From assembly GCF_900113745.1 (NCBI RefSeq), contig NZ_FOQL01000001.1:1798001-1862000 (forward strand): 64,000 nt of DNA, in the 5' to 3' direction. The DNA is from Pseudomonas guineae. GTDB lineage: Bacteria > Pseudomonadota > Gammaproteobacteria > Pseudomonadales > Pseudomonadaceae. Positions within the stretch are counted from its first letter, which is position 1. Each line of letters opens with the position of its first letter. The notes below the pieces were generated by a model, which was not told the origin of the DNA, made no database searches, and worked only from the letters and a program-made list of their open reading frames with translations. The position numbers were made by a program, and so were the translations under genes. Shown here in pieces: positions 1 through 8,932 of the stretch.

Positions 1-266
1 ATCACCGTGAAGGGGATCATCACGATCAGCAGGATCACGAACGGCACTGAACGCAGAATATTCACCAGCAGCGACAGCACGCCATACAGCGCTTTTTGTT
101 CGAACATCTGCCGTGGGCTGGTGAGAAACAGCAGCACGCCCAGCGGCAGGCCCAGCGCTATGGTGAACAGCATGGAGCCACCGAGCATGCTCAGGGTGTC
201 CAGGCTGGCGTAGCCGATTTCTATCCAATCGACATTGGGCAGCAGGCGAGTGAGTAGGGCGTCCAT
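1..266 (-). CDS. metI: D-methionine ABC transporter permease MetI (3' end outside window)
   Basis: This is the inner-membrane permease of the MetNIQ methionine importer. Only the first 88 or so codons are in the window. The start ATG (264-266) overlaps the metN stop codon by one base (TAATG), so the two genes are translationally coupled. The visible protein has a hydrophilic start ([12 protein letters not shown]), then a first membrane span (GGSMLFTIALGLPLGVLLFL) and a second span beginning LLVNILRSVPFVILLIVMI, the typical MetI beginning. The ATPase MetN lies directly upstream in the same operon. The periplasmic binding protein MetQ would be expected beyond the left edge but is not visible. 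Confidence 0.9.
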   Translation of the reverse strand, partial: MDALLTRLLPNVDWIEIGYASLDTLSMLGGSMLFTIALGLPLGVLLFLTSPRQMFEQKALYGVLSLLVNILRSVPFVILLIVMIPFTV

Positions 267-1273
267 TAGCGCAGCACCTCCAGATGCACGTCGGCGGCTT
301 CAAAGCGCGCCAGCGCGGCGTCCAGATCGCCGCCGGTCAGAGCCAGGGTCAACTGGCCATAGGGGGTGTCCTTGATACGGTCGATACGTCCAGCGAGGAT
401 GCTGTAATCCACACCGGTTTCGCGGGCGACGGTACCCAGCAGCGGCGCATAGGTGGCTTCGCCTTGGAAGGTCAGGCGCAGGATGCGGCCTTGCACGTGG
501 GCGAAATCGTCACGCTGTTCGCCTTCTTCAATCTGCTCGTCTTCCTGCACGAAGCGTTTGCTAGTGCTGTGTTGCGGGTGCAAAAACACCTCGGCCACCG
601 TGCCGGATTCGACTATTGAGCCGGCGTCCATCACTGCTACGCGGTCACACACGCGGCGGATCACATCCATTTCATGGGTAATCAATACGATGGTCAGGTT
701 CAACTCGCGGTTGATCTCGGCCAGCAGCTGCAGCACCGAGGCCGTGGTTTGTGGGTCGAGGGCGCTGGTGGCTTCATCGCACAGTAGAATTTTCGGCTCG
801 GTGGCCAGGGCGCGGGCGATACCGACGCGCTGTTTCTGCCCGCCGGAGAGTTGCGCCGGGTATTTGTCAGCGTGATCCTGCAGGCCCACCCGAGCCAACA
901 GCTCGGCGACGCGGGCAGCGATAGCGCTGCGCGACAGCTCGCCTGCCAGCTTCAGCGGCATGGCAACGTTGTCGGCGACGGTTTTCGAGGACAGCAGGTT
1001 GAAGTGCTGAAAAATCATTCCGACGCGTTGGCGAAAGCGCCGCAGGCCATTGGCGTCAAGGGCGGTCACGTCTTCGCCGTCGACTTCGATGCGTCCGCCC
1101 GAGGGTTCTTCCAAGCGGTTGATCAGGCGCAGCAGGGTGCTTTTGCCGGCGCCGGAGTGGCCGATGATGCCAAACACTTCGCCACGGGCGATGTGCAGGT
1201 CGCTCGGCTGCAAAGCAGGGATGTCCTGGCCACTGACGCGGTACGCCTTGTGGACCTGATAAAAATTGATCAC
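266..1273 (-). CDS. metN: Methionine ABC transporter ATP-binding protein MetN
   Basis: MetN hydrolyses ATP to drive uptake of L- and D-methionine through MetI. The 335-residue protein has a Walker A motif (GHSGAGKST, near residue 38), a Q loop (IFQHFN), the ABC signature LSGGQKQR, Walker B ([13 protein letters not shown]) and the H-switch (ITHEM). The last 80 or so residues form the NIL/ACT-like regulatory domain ([15 protein letters not shown] onward), which binds methionine and inhibits transport in characterised MetN proteins. Length is normal. The start codon is GTG (1271-1273), with AAGG about 10 bases upstream. It forms an operon with metI. No SAM riboswitch was recognisable in the 196 bases upstream. 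Confidence 0.95.
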   Translation of the reverse strand: MINFYQVHKAYRVSGQDIPALQPSDLHIARGEVFGIIGHSGAGKSTLLRLINRLEEPSGGRIEVDGEDVTALDANGLRRFRQRVGMIFQHFNLLSSKTVADNVAMPLKLAGELSRSAIAARVAELLARVGLQDHADKYPAQLSGGQKQRVGIARALATEPKILLCDEATSALDPQTTASVLQLLAEINRELNLTIVLITHEMDVIRRVCDRVAVMDAGSIVESGTVAEVFLHPQHSTSKRFVQEDEQIEEGEQRDDFAHVQGRILRLTFQGEATYAPLLGTVARETGVDYSILAGRIDRIKDTPYGQLTLALTGGDLDAALARFEAADVHLEVLR

Positions 1274-1469
1274 GCGTTAAACCTTTTGGGTTTCAGGGTG
1301 GCCGGATAGGCATAAACGGCCGGCTAGTCTACCCGGCACTGCTTAGGTCGCAAAAATCTTTATAGACCTATGGTTATAGCTGAATTGCATTAGTAGGCGC
1401 GCTCTCGGGAGAGTTTAGCCAGTGCCCATGCAAGCGACCGGACAAGCCCGGTTGTTGCTGCGCGGTGGT

Positions 1470-2309
1470 TTAGCGCTTTGGGCTGAGCACCAACTGTGGC
1501 ACTTGAGCAGGGTTGATTACCTGGCTTATGCGCGGGCTGAAGCTTGGGTCCAGCCGTTTGATGCGGGCATTGAGCAAGGAGGCGACCCAGGGAAAGTCCT
1601 TGCTCTGACGGACTTCGATGCGCACCGCGCAACGGAACGTCACAACATCCGCCGCGACAGCATCGAGCAGGCTGCGCAGGCGTTCATTATCCTGATTGTC
1701 CAGCATCGGCATGCTGATCACGCTGCTGGCGGCGGCGGGGTCGATCAGCTTGGCTTGGGGCTTGGCTGGTGCTGGCGCAGGGCTTGGCAGCTGTTTGGCC
1801 TGACTCGCCGCTGTTTGACGCTCGGCGGCCAGGCGCAGCTGACGGGCTTGTTCCAGACGTGCGGCTTCAGCGCGTGCTGCACTGAGTGCGTTGGCTCGCT
1901 GCTGTTGCTCGGCGGCGGCCAATTCGGCTGCGCGGGCTTGAGCAATAGCGCCATCCAAACCGGTAGTCAGTGCCGGTGCCTGGGGCATCAGGCTGCGGGC
2001 GCGGCTCAGCGCTTTGGTGGCATTATCCAGGTCACCGGCTTGCAGGGCTTTTTGCCCTTGTTGCAGGTGCGCTTCGGCGAGCTGGCGTTGGAACTGCTCC
2101 AGGCGCGTGTCGCCCGCTGCGCGTTGCTGCAGGTCTACTAACTGGCTTTCCGCATTGCTCAAGTCACCACGGTTAAGGCTCTGGTCGAGTTGGCGAAAAG
2201 CGCTGACCAGATCATCCACTGGCAGATTGGCCGGTTGTGGCGCGTGTTGGCAGCCGGCCAGCAGCAGAACCAGCATCAGGGTAAAGCCACGGAAAGCGAA
2301 CGATTTCAT
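1470..2309 (-). CDS. Lipoprotein with alanine-rich coiled coil (PA5502-like)
   Basis: This is a predicted lipoprotein of unknown function. It starts MKSFAFRGFTLMLVLLLAGC, a short lipoprotein signal peptide with an LAGC lipobox. The centre (about residues 60-190) is rich in Ala, Gln and Glu (for example AAAEQQQRANALSAARAEAA) and should be a long coiled coil or TPR-like helical stretch. A proline-rich linker (PSPAPAPAKPQ) leads to a compact C-terminal domain with a Cys (TFRCAVRIEV). I chose the ATG at 2309, which is preceded by GAGA. A TTG 24 bases upstream is in frame but would bury the signal peptide. It lies between znuB and metN, as PA5502 does in PAO1, and probably shares the znu transcript direction. 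No function should be inferred from the position alone. Confidence 0.8.
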   Translation of the reverse strand: MKSFAFRGFTLMLVLLLAGCQHAPQPANLPVDDLVSAFRQLDQSLNRGDLSNAESQLVDLQQRAAGDTRLEQFQRQLAEAHLQQGQKALQAGDLDNATKALSRARSLMPQAPALTTGLDGAIAQARAAELAAAEQQQRANALSAARAEAARLEQARQLRLAAERQTAASQAKQLPSPAPAPAKPQAKLIDPAAASSVISMPMLDNQDNERLRSLLDAVAADVVTFRCAVRIEVRQSKDFPWVASLLNARIKRLDPSFSPRISQVINPAQVPQLVLSPKR

Positions 2310-2377
2310 TACTGCGCGTCTCGGATTGTGCAAAAAACGCGCAAGTCTACACTGCGCTCGGTAGCATCACCAACAGT

Positions 2378-3166
2378 TCAGCCGGTGCGTCTAGGCAGGG
2401 CAAAGCTCAGTAGAAACAGACTGGCGGCCGTGACCACAATCGATGGGCCGGCCGGAGTGTCCTGGAACCACGACAGGCTCAGGCCGCCACAGACTGCGAC
2501 TATGCCGAGGAGGCTGGCGCCAAACGCCATCTGTTCGGGGGTGCGCGCATGGCGCTGAGCCGCGGCGGCGGGGATGATCAGTAAGGAGGTGATCAGCAGC
2601 ACGCCAACAATCTTCATCGCCACGGCAATCACTACGGCAATCAGCAACATCAGGCTTAGGCGGATCGCCGCTACCGGCAGGCCTTCTACCTTGGCCAGCT
2701 CCTCATGCACGGTAATCGCCAGCAAGGGCCGCCACAGCACGGCCAGCAGCACCAGCACCAGCGCACTGCCGCCGATGATCCAGGCCAGGTCAGTGGGGCC
2801 GACGGCGAGTAAGTCGCCGAACAGGTAGCCCATCAGATCGATGCGCACATCCTGCATAAAGCTCAGCACCACCAGGCCGAGGGACAAGGTGCTGTGGGCG
2901 AGGATGCCGAGCAGGGTGTCGGAGGCCAGCGGTTGGCGGCTTTGCAGGGTGACTAGTAAGGTAGCGAGCAGCACACAGCCGACTGTCACCGCTAAGGTTG
3001 GGCTGACATCCAGCATCAGACCCAGCGCCACGCCGAGCAGCGCGGCGTGAGAAAGGGTGTCGCCGAAATAGGCCATGCGTCGCCACACCACGAAAGAGCC
3101 GAGCGGTCCGGCAACCAGCGCCAGAGCAAGGCCGGCGAGCAGGGCATTGAGTAGAAAATCAGCCAT
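2378..3166 (-). CDS. znuB: Zinc ABC transporter permease ZnuB
   Basis: ZnuB is the membrane component of the high-affinity zinc importer ZnuABC. The 262-residue protein is hydrophobic throughout, with seven to eight predicted spans. It has the ABC-3 family signature around residues 24-50 ([23 protein letters not shown]...). The ATG at 3166 lies inside the 3' end of znuC (8-base overlap), so the two are coupled. The operon order on this strand is zur, znuC, znuB, the usual Pseudomonas arrangement, with znuA divergent. Regulation is expected through the Zur box at 4474-4486. Length and motifs are normal. Confidence 0.93.
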   Translation of the reverse strand: MADFLLNALLAGLALALVAGPLGSFVVWRRMAYFGDTLSHAALLGVALGLMLDVSPTLAVTVGCVLLATLLVTLQSRQPLASDTLLGILAHSTLSLGLVVLSFMQDVRIDLMGYLFGDLLAVGPTDLAWIIGGSALVLVLLAVLWRPLLAITVHEELAKVEGLPVAAIRLSLMLLIAVVIAVAMKIVGVLLITSLLIIPAAAAQRHARTPEQMAFGASLLGIVAVCGGLSLSWFQDTPAGPSIVVTAASLFLLSFALPRRTG

Positions 3167-3965
3167 GCTTGCAGTCGTCTCCGTGGATATGCGGTTTAAC
3201 CGGACCTTTGATGCTTAGGCCCGAGGTGTTGTCGCTGACCACTGCGCCATGCAGGTCGTGTTCATGGTCGTGGCGGTGGGTGTAGATCGCCAGGCTCTTG
3301 GCGTCCTGGCCGAACAGCTCAACGAAGGCCGGGTCAAAGCTGACCTGTTCTGGGTGCCCGGAACAGCAGACGTGGCGGTTCAGGCACACCACTTGGTCGG
3401 TGGTGCTCATCACCAGATGCAGATCATGCGACACCATCAAGACGCCGCAGCCATAGCGATCACGCAGTTGGGTGATCAGTCGGTACAGCTCGGCCTGGCC
3501 GGCGACATCGACGCCCTGAACCGGCTCATCCAATACCAGCAATTCCGGCTCGCGCAGCAGCGCACGGGCCAGCAGCACGCGCTGCAGCTCACCGCCGGAG
3601 ATGCTTTGCAGCGGGCTATCAATCACCTGCTCGGCGCCAACTTCGGCCAGCGCAGCTTGCGCACGGGGGCGATCAACCCCCGGCACCAAGCGCAGAAAAC
3701 GCAGCACCGAGAGCGGCAAGGTGGCATCTACGTGCAGCTTCTGCGGCATATAGCCGATGCGCAGCTTGGCTTTGCGCCAGACACTTCCGCTGTTGGGTTT
3801 TAGCAGGCCGAGCACGGCGCGCACCAGGGTGGTTTTGCCGGCACCGTTGGGGCCGATCAGGGTGACGATTTCACCGGGCTTTACGCTGAGTTGCACATCC
3901 TGCAGCACGTGTTGCCCGGCGAAAGTCACGCCTACGCCTTCGAGGCGAATCAATGCGTCGCTCAT
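3159..3965 (-). CDS. znuC: Zinc ABC transporter ATP-binding protein ZnuC
   Basis: ZnuC energises zinc import by ZnuB. The 268-residue protein shows Walker A (GPNGAGKTT), signature ISGGELQR, Walker B ([12 protein letters not shown]) and the H-switch (MVSHDLH). The C-terminal tail is His-rich ([13 protein letters not shown] and [11 protein letters not shown]), which is common in ZnuC and may bind zinc. I chose the ATG at 3965 because it overlaps the zur stop as ATGA. An upstream in-frame GTG at 3989 would add eight residues inside zur and has no advantage. It is co-transcribed with zur and znuB. Confidence 0.93.
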   Translation of the reverse strand: MSDALIRLEGVGVTFAGQHVLQDVQLSVKPGEIVTLIGPNGAGKTTLVRAVLGLLKPNSGSVWRKAKLRIGYMPQKLHVDATLPLSVLRFLRLVPGVDRPRAQAALAEVGAEQVIDSPLQSISGGELQRVLLARALLREPELLVLDEPVQGVDVAGQAELYRLITQLRDRYGCGVLMVSHDLHLVMSTTDQVVCLNRHVCCSGHPEQVSFDPAFVELFGQDAKSLAIYTHRHDHEHDLHGAVVSDNTSGLSIKGPVKPHIHGDDCKHG

Positions 3966-4447
3966 GCCTGCTCCCGGCAGCCGGCGCACAGCCCAACCAC
4001 TTCCACCGTTTGGCTTTCTACAACGAAGCCGACTGCCGCCGCGGAGCTGACAATCGCGTCGCTGATCGCCGCTTGTTCCAGCTCGATGGCCGCGCTGCAG
4101 CCACGGCAGATCAGGAACTGTCCTTGGTGCGGATGCTCCGGATGGCTGCAGCCGATAAAGGCGTTAAGCGACGCGATGCGATGCACCAAACCGTTTTCCA
4201 GAAGAAAATCCAGGGCGCGATAGACCGTTGGCGGCGCCGCGCGGCGACCGTCTTCCTCACTCAGCACGCCGAGGATGTCATAGGCACCTAGCGGCTTATG
4301 GCTGTGCCAGACCAGTTCCAGTACGCGCTTGCGCAAGGCGGTCAGGCGCAGGCCCTGGCGTGTGCAAATGCTTTCTGCCTCGGCCAGCGCTTGGCTGACG
4401 CAATGGGAGTGGTCGTGTGGACGTGAGGCCAGGGGTGCTTGAGTCAT
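3962..4447 (-). CDS. zur: Zinc uptake regulator Zur (Fur family; Np20 orthologue)
   Basis: Zur is a zinc-sensing repressor of zinc-uptake genes. The 161-residue protein has the Fur-family winged helix ([12 protein letters not shown], then [20 protein letters not shown], residues about 35-95) and the dimerisation/metal domain with two CxxC pairs (CRGC and CAGC) for structural zinc plus His/Glu residues ([11 protein letters not shown]). The N-terminal His-rich segment (RPHDHSHC) is also typical. I start at the ATG at 4447; a TTG two codons earlier is the only alternative. It is first in the zur-znuC-znuB unit and diverges from znuA, with a Zur-box-like palindrome in between, so it is probably autoregulated. 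Confidence 0.92.
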   Translation of the reverse strand: MTQAPLASRPHDHSHCVSQALAEAESICTRQGLRLTALRKRVLELVWHSHKPLGAYDILGVLSEEDGRRAAPPTVYRALDFLLENGLVHRIASLNAFIGCSHPEHPHQGQFLICRGCSAAIELEQAAISDAIVSSAAAVGFVVESQTVEVVGLCAGCREQA

Positions 4448-4473
4448 GGGCAACGACGAATAGGTTAAGAGAC

Positions 4474-4486
4474 GTTATTATATTAC
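4474..4486. promoter_or_regulatory. Zur box between zur and znuA
   Basis: GTTATTATATTAC matches 11 of 13 positions of the gammaproteobacterial Zur core (GTTATAATATAAC) and is nearly palindromic. It lies in the 57-base gap between the divergent zur and znuA starts, where one operator could repress both units when zinc is replete. The match was made by eye. Confidence 0.75.
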
Positions 4487-4504
4487 CTGTTCCCGCCCGT
4501 ATGA

Positions 4505-5437
4505 GTGCTGCCCGTGTTGCGTCTTTTTTCTACTGCTTGCCTGCTATTCGTCACTTTTTCCCTTAGCGCTGTCGCTCAGGCCGAGGTGCGCGTGCTGACC
4601 AGCATCAAACCGCTGCAGTTGATTGCGGCCGCCGTGCAAGACGGCGTGGGCCAGCCAGAGGTGTTGCTGCCGCCGGGTGCGTCGCCGCATCATTACGCGC
4701 TACGCCCCTCTGATGTGCGCAGCGTGCGCGATGCAGACCTGCTGTACTGGGTTGGCCCTGATCTAGAGAGCTTCCTGCCGCGTGTGCTGGTCGGCCGGGT
4801 TAGCGTCAGCGTGGCGGTGCAGAATCTGCCAAGGATGAGCCTGCGCCATTTTGGCGAAAGTCAGGCGCAGCATAAGGATGATCACGCCGATGAGCATGAT
4901 CATGCGCACCGCCCTGGTAGCCTGGATGCGCACTTGTGGCTACTACCGGCCAATGCCCGTGTTATCGCCGACAAAATGGCGGCTGATCTGGCGTTGGCTG
5001 ATCCCGTTAACGCGGCGCGTTACCAGGCCAATGCCGCAGCCTTTGCCGGCCGATTGGAAGCGCTGGATCAACGCCTGAGCGCTCGTTTAGACGCCGTGAA
5101 GGGTAAGCCTTACTTCGTTTTTCACCAGGCCTATGACTACTTCGAAGCCGCCTACGGGCTGAGCCATGCCGGCGTATTGAGCGTGCTCGGTGAAGTGCAG
5201 CCAGGCGCTCAGCATGTTGCCGCCATGCGCAAACGGCTGCAGCAAGCCGGCCCGACCTGCGTGTTCAGCGAGCCGCCGTTTCGTCCGCGCTTGGCACAAA
5301 CCCTCAGCGCCGGTTTGCCGGTGACCCTGGCCGAGATGGATGCCATGGGCGCTGCCTTGGCGGTCGATGCACAGGGTTATGAGACGTTGCTGGAGAACCT
5401 TGCGGCCGAGCTGGCGGGCTGCCTGGAACCGCTTTAG
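4505..5437 (+). CDS. znuA: Zinc ABC transporter periplasmic binding protein ZnuA
   Basis: ZnuA captures zinc in the periplasm and delivers it to ZnuBC. The 310-residue protein opens with a signal peptide (LRLFSTACLLFVTFSLSAVAQA). It has the cluster 9 binding-protein fold with metal-ligand histidines (GASPHHYALRP; LDAHLWL; FVFHQAYDYF) and the charged His-rich loop typical of ZnuA (HKDDHADEHDHAHRP, near residue 125). The start is a GTG at 4505 with no strong ribosome-binding site. The ATG at 4501 is in another frame, and a GTG three codons later is a possible alternative. It diverges from zur across the Zur box. Confidence 0.9.
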   Translation: MLPVLRLFSTACLLFVTFSLSAVAQAEVRVLTSIKPLQLIAAAVQDGVGQPEVLLPPGASPHHYALRPSDVRSVRDADLLYWVGPDLESFLPRVLVGRVSVSVAVQNLPRMSLRHFGESQAQHKDDHADEHDHAHRPGSLDAHLWLLPANARVIADKMAADLALADPVNAARYQANAAAFAGRLEALDQRLSARLDAVKGKPYFVFHQAYDYFEAAYGLSHAGVLSVLGEVQPGAQHVAAMRKRLQQAGPTCVFSEPPFRPRLAQTLSAGLPVTLAEMDAMGAALAVDAQGYETLLENLAAELAGCLEPL

Positions 5438-5604
5438 TCAATGCTGTCATCGGCCTTGGAGTATGGATGCGTGTGGCTACGGTCTGTCTGCACGTTGCCA
5501 GCGAGAAGCTGGGCTAGATAGGCTGGCACTCTTCTGCTGCATGAATCGCCAAGGGGCCGCTGTAAGCTGGCACCCGACGCTGACACCGGCAGCCGCACGC
5601 GAAC

Positions 5605-7110
5605 TTACGACGGGTACGCCAAAGCTGGTAAGCGCTGTATCCACGGCTGGGCCTGTTCGAGCTGCGCCGCCACTTGCAGTAACAGCGCCTCGCCGCCGAA
5701 AGCTGCCATGAACTGCACGCCCAGCGGTAAGCCCGCCGCCGTCCAATACAGCGGTACGCTCATTGCTGGTGTTCCGGTGAGATTAGCCAGCTGGGTGAAG
5801 GGCACGAGACTCAGGTTCTGCCGGGACAGCTCTGCCAGCGGCTTTTCCATCATCCCCAGTTTGGCCATCACACCCAGCAAGCCGCTGTTTAGCAATACCG
5901 ACAGCAAGCGCTGTTGCCCCGAGGGCATCAGCGCGGCCTCATGTAGGGCTGGCGGGCAAGCCAGCGTTGGCGTGAGAAACAAGTCATAGCGCAGATGGAA
6001 GGCGCCCAGCACACGGGTGAAATGGTTCCAGCGTCGATGGCTGCGCACATAGTCCCCGGCGCTGGAGGCTTTGCCGAAGGCTTCCAGCAGACGTGTCGAT
6101 AGCTCAAAATCGGCACTGTTGGCGCCGGCAGCACGGGCTTCGGCGAGGGTGGCCGCGACTTGGCCGAAATACATCTCCAGATAACAACGGGCCAGCTCCT
6201 GGCCGTCGTACAGCGGACGGTCTTCGACCACCTCGTGGCCCATTGCAGCCAGCAACTGTGCGGTGTGTTGCACGGCGGCGACGGCGTCCGGGTGTACCTC
6301 GGTACCTAACGGAGATTGGCTGCTAAAGGCAATCCGTAAGCGTCCAGGCTCGCGTCGCATTAGGTTGCTGAAGCTGTCTGCAGGCGGCGCAATAGTGAAA
6401 GGTTCGCCGCACGCGGTTCCGGCCAGCACATCAAGGGCCAGTGCTGAATCGCGCACACTGCGCGACACCACCAGGTCACTTGACGCGCCCTCCCATATTT
6501 CACCAGCCGCTGGCCCCGCCGGTACTCGGCCCCGCGATGGTCGCAGACCGAACAGGCCGCAGCAGGCCGCCGGAATACGGATGGAGCCGCCGCCATCGTT
6601 AGCCCCGGCTATGGGCACGATGCCGGCTGCAACGGCGGCGGCTGAGCCACCGCTGGAACCGCCTGGGGTTCGCGTAAGATCCCAAGGGTTGCGGGTTATG
6701 CCAAATGCGTGTGGGTCAGTGAAACCTTTAAGCGCCAGCTCCGGCGTGTTGGTCTTGCCGATGATGACTGCGCCGGCATCCAGCAAGCGTTGCACCACCG
6801 TCGAGTGCTGCGCAGGGACTACGTGGCGAAAACCCCGACTGCCGTTAGCGGTTGGAAGCCCCGCATAGTCCTGAACCGCGTCCTTGATCAGCAACGGCAC
6901 ACCGGCGAGAGGTCCGCTGAGGGTTTCCTGCACCCGCTGTTGTGCCTGCGGCAGCATGCTCAGGTTGACGGCGTTGATTTGCGGGTTCAGGCGTTGCAGT
7001 TGTGATGTCGCCAGGTCCAGTAGCTCAGCGGCGCTGACGTCGCCCTGCTTGACGAGCTGTGCCAGTGAGCAGGCATCAGCCTGAAGGTATTCGTGCAGAC
7101 TGAGCGTCAT
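5605..7110 (-). CDS. Amidase signature family amidohydrolase
   Basis: This enzyme hydrolyses amide bonds; the substrate cannot be told from sequence. The 501-residue protein has the amidase-signature core with a recognisable Ser-cisSer-Lys triad: Lys76 (PLLIKDAVQD), the cis-Ser in TPGGSSGGS (about 152) and the nucleophile Ser176 (NDGGGSIRIP). It has no signal peptide. I chose the ATG at 7110 because AGGGG lies 7 bases upstream; ATGs at 7134 and farther up lack a ribosome-binding site. It is not GatA, since gatB and gatC are absent nearby. It sits alone between znuA and thrB, a place where PAO1 carries nrdJab. Confidence 0.85.
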   Translation of the reverse strand: MTLSLHEYLQADACSLAQLVKQGDVSAAELLDLATSQLQRLNPQINAVNLSMLPQAQQRVQETLSGPLAGVPLLIKDAVQDYAGLPTANGSRGFRHVVPAQHSTVVQRLLDAGAVIIGKTNTPELALKGFTDPHAFGITRNPWDLTRTPGGSSGGSAAAVAAGIVPIAGANDGGGSIRIPAACCGLFGLRPSRGRVPAGPAAGEIWEGASSDLVVSRSVRDSALALDVLAGTACGEPFTIAPPADSFSNLMRREPGRLRIAFSSQSPLGTEVHPDAVAAVQHTAQLLAAMGHEVVEDRPLYDGQELARCYLEMYFGQVAATLAEARAAGANSADFELSTRLLEAFGKASSAGDYVRSHRRWNHFTRVLGAFHLRYDLFLTPTLACPPALHEAALMPSGQQRLLSVLLNSGLLGVMAKLGMMEKPLAELSRQNLSLVPFTQLANLTGTPAMSVPLYWTAAGLPLGVQFMAAFGGEALLLQVAAQLEQAQPWIQRLPALAYPS

Positions 7111-7608
7111 CGTATTGCCCCTGTAAGGATTCATCAGGCCGTGTTTGATCACTGCATTGACCACACGGGTTATCACCTTGCCGAGCAATCTGTTGTTAGT
7201 TATATGCTCGGGAAACGTCCTCGGCGAGAATGGCATAGCGTACTCGCGGCGGTGATTTTTATTGCGCCATCCTGACTTTCAGCAGCCACATGTCGAGGGT
7301 TGATAGCTGAGCAAGCTACTGTTGTCGAGGCCATACGAATCCGTTGCATGGAGTAAATTTCAGCGAGGCGTCCAGGCACTATATGCCTTGCCTGGGTGTT
7401 CGCTGCAGGCAGATGCCCGCGTGACTAAGCACGCTCGCCAGCGTGCATAAAAACCTTCCCTGCAAGCAGATAAAGCAGGGTCTGGCAGTTGCGGCGATCA
7501 ATGGACGACCGAGCATCAAGGGTGCGGGCACGATCCTGTCGTGCCCTGATCACGGCCTGGTTCAGCTCTCTTAAGAGCTGTGCAGAAAAGCTATGAAGTG
7601 AGTCGTTT
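7111..7608. other. Intergenic region between amidase and thrB
   Basis: This 498-base stretch has no convincing gene. It holds two short hairpins, at 7429-7446 (GCACGCT arms) and 7563-7580 (CAGCTCT arms). Neither is followed by a T-run in either direction. The right side must contain the amidase promoter, but no clear -35/-10 pair stands out. No remnant of nrdJ was recognised. Confidence 0.5.
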
Positions 7609-8559
7609 CTAGAAAGCGAATGGCAGCGCCAACTCGATGTGTTGGCGCTGGGCTAGGCGGCGCTGGAATTCATCCGGATCGTGGATCAGTACCTCTTGCC
7701 CGGCAAAGGACTCGACGGCAATCAGCCGGGACAACCAGAAGCGCACGCAGGCAATGCGCAGCATGGCCGGCCACAACTCGGCTTCAGCGGCGGTGAAGGG
7801 GCGTAGCGCGGCATAAGCGCCGAGCATTGCCTGCGCGCGTTTGCTGTCGAGGCTGCCATCCTCCTGCGAGCACCAGTCATTCAGGGCGATCGCTAGGTCG
7901 TAAAGCATCGGCCCCGAGCAGGCGTTGTAGAAGTCGATCACTCCGGCCAGGTGATTACCGTCGAACAATACGTTGTCGCGGAATAGGTCGGCATGCAGGT
8001 TGGCCTGCGGCAAGGCGAGAATGCGTGGCTTGAGCGCCTGAATTTCTACTAATGCATCACGCAGCAAGTGCAGCTGTTCATCCGGTAACTGCAGTGCCAG
8101 GCTTGGTCCTTCGGCGAGCATCCAGTCTAGCCCGCGATCGCTCTTGCGCGGCAAGGGCTGCGCGCGGGTGGCCAAGTGGATACGTGCCAGCAGTGCGCCG
8201 ACTTCCTGGCAATGGTGCGGATTGGCGCTCTGTACGTGTTTACCCGCAAGGCGCGGCTGCAGCAGCGCCGGCTTTTCCGCCAGGCTGCGTAAGGCCTCGC
8301 CGCTCACCGTGCGCAGGGCATAGGGAACGGGCAGGCCGGCGTCATGCAGCACGTCGAGCAGCTCGATAAAGAACGGCAGGTCGGCACTTGGGCCCCGCTC
8401 GATCAGGGTCAGAACAAACTCGCCCTGTTCCAGGCTGACAAAAAAATTGCTGTTCTCGCTGCCGGCAGCAATGCCCTGAAAGTCGCGTAAGCGACCCAGG
8501 TTATACGGGGCGAGAAACGTCTCGAGCTCGTGGCGCTCAAGCGGGGTAAACACCGACAT
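7609..8559 (-). CDS. thrB: Homoserine kinase ThrB (aminoglycoside-phosphotransferase-like type)
   Basis: ThrB phosphorylates homoserine with ATP, the penultimate step of threonine synthesis. The 316-residue protein belongs to the APH-fold homoserine kinases found in pseudomonads rather than the GHMP type. It has the N-lobe NFFVSLEQGEFVLTL, the catalytic loop NLHADLFRDNVLFD (Asp and Asn in HxDxxxxN form) and the metal-binding IDFYNACSGPML. Length is normal. It starts at ATG 8559, 15 bases after the DUF2782 stop, so the two are probably one operon. The same pairing and the divergent polA occur in PAO1 (PA5493-PA5495). Confidence 0.93.
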   Translation of the reverse strand: MSVFTPLERHELETFLAPYNLGRLRDFQGIAAGSENSNFFVSLEQGEFVLTLIERGPSADLPFFIELLDVLHDAGLPVPYALRTVSGEALRSLAEKPALLQPRLAGKHVQSANPHHCQEVGALLARIHLATRAQPLPRKSDRGLDWMLAEGPSLALQLPDEQLHLLRDALVEIQALKPRILALPQANLHADLFRDNVLFDGNHLAGVIDFYNACSGPMLYDLAIALNDWCSQEDGSLDSKRAQAMLGAYAALRPFTAAEAELWPAMLRIACVRFWLSRLIAVESFAGQEVLIHDPDEFQRRLAQRQHIELALPFAF

Positions 8560-8574
8560 GACTGAACTGCCTTA

Positions 8575-8859
8575 TTACCAGCTGAAAATTTCCCAGGCCG
8601 GAATCAACATATCCGGGCTGTCCGAGCGAACAAAGTTGCCATCACTGCCGTCTGCGCGTACCAGAAAGTACGGCTTACCGCCTTTTGGGATGACTTTCAC
8701 TGCATAAAGAAAACCGTTGACCCGGTATTCCTGGACAGTGCGATCGCCTTCCTGGCGAATGGTTACGTCTGGCTCTGCCGACACCGGATCTTCGGCTTGA
8801 GCGGCAAGCGTGGTAAATGCCAGCAGGCTGGCCAGCAACAGGCGATTGAGTGTGCGCAT
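8575..8859 (-). CDS. DUF2782 periplasmic protein
   Basis: This is a small exported protein of unknown function. The 94-residue product begins with a signal peptide ([22 protein letters not shown]) and is followed by a compact DUF2782 domain ([17 protein letters not shown], then [14 protein letters not shown]). I chose the ATG at 8859 because it starts the signal peptide and has AAGG about 10 bases upstream; an upstream ATG at 8934 would add 25 residues that spoil the signal. It lies just ahead of thrB and divergent from polA, a conserved neighbourhood in Pseudomonas. Confidence 0.85.
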   Translation of the reverse strand: MRTLNRLLLASLLAFTTLAAQAEDPVSAEPDVTIRQEGDRTVQEYRVNGFLYAVKVIPKGGKPYFLVRADGSDGNFVRSDSPDMLIPAWEIFSW

Positions 8860-8932
8860 GGTAACCTTGTCCTTTGCTTTCAATGGTGTGGCCATTCTAA
8901 CGCCGCCCCCGCCGAAAAGGTTGATCCTGCTC

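Noticed and set aside
1274..1469. Possible SAM- or methionine-responsive riboswitch upstream of metN
   Set aside because: No recognisable SAM/SAH riboswitch core or terminator/antiterminator pair was found; only a loose AT-rich partial palindrome.
7429..7580. Two short perfect hairpins as terminators
   Set aside because: Neither is followed by a T-run on either strand and the stems are only seven base pairs.
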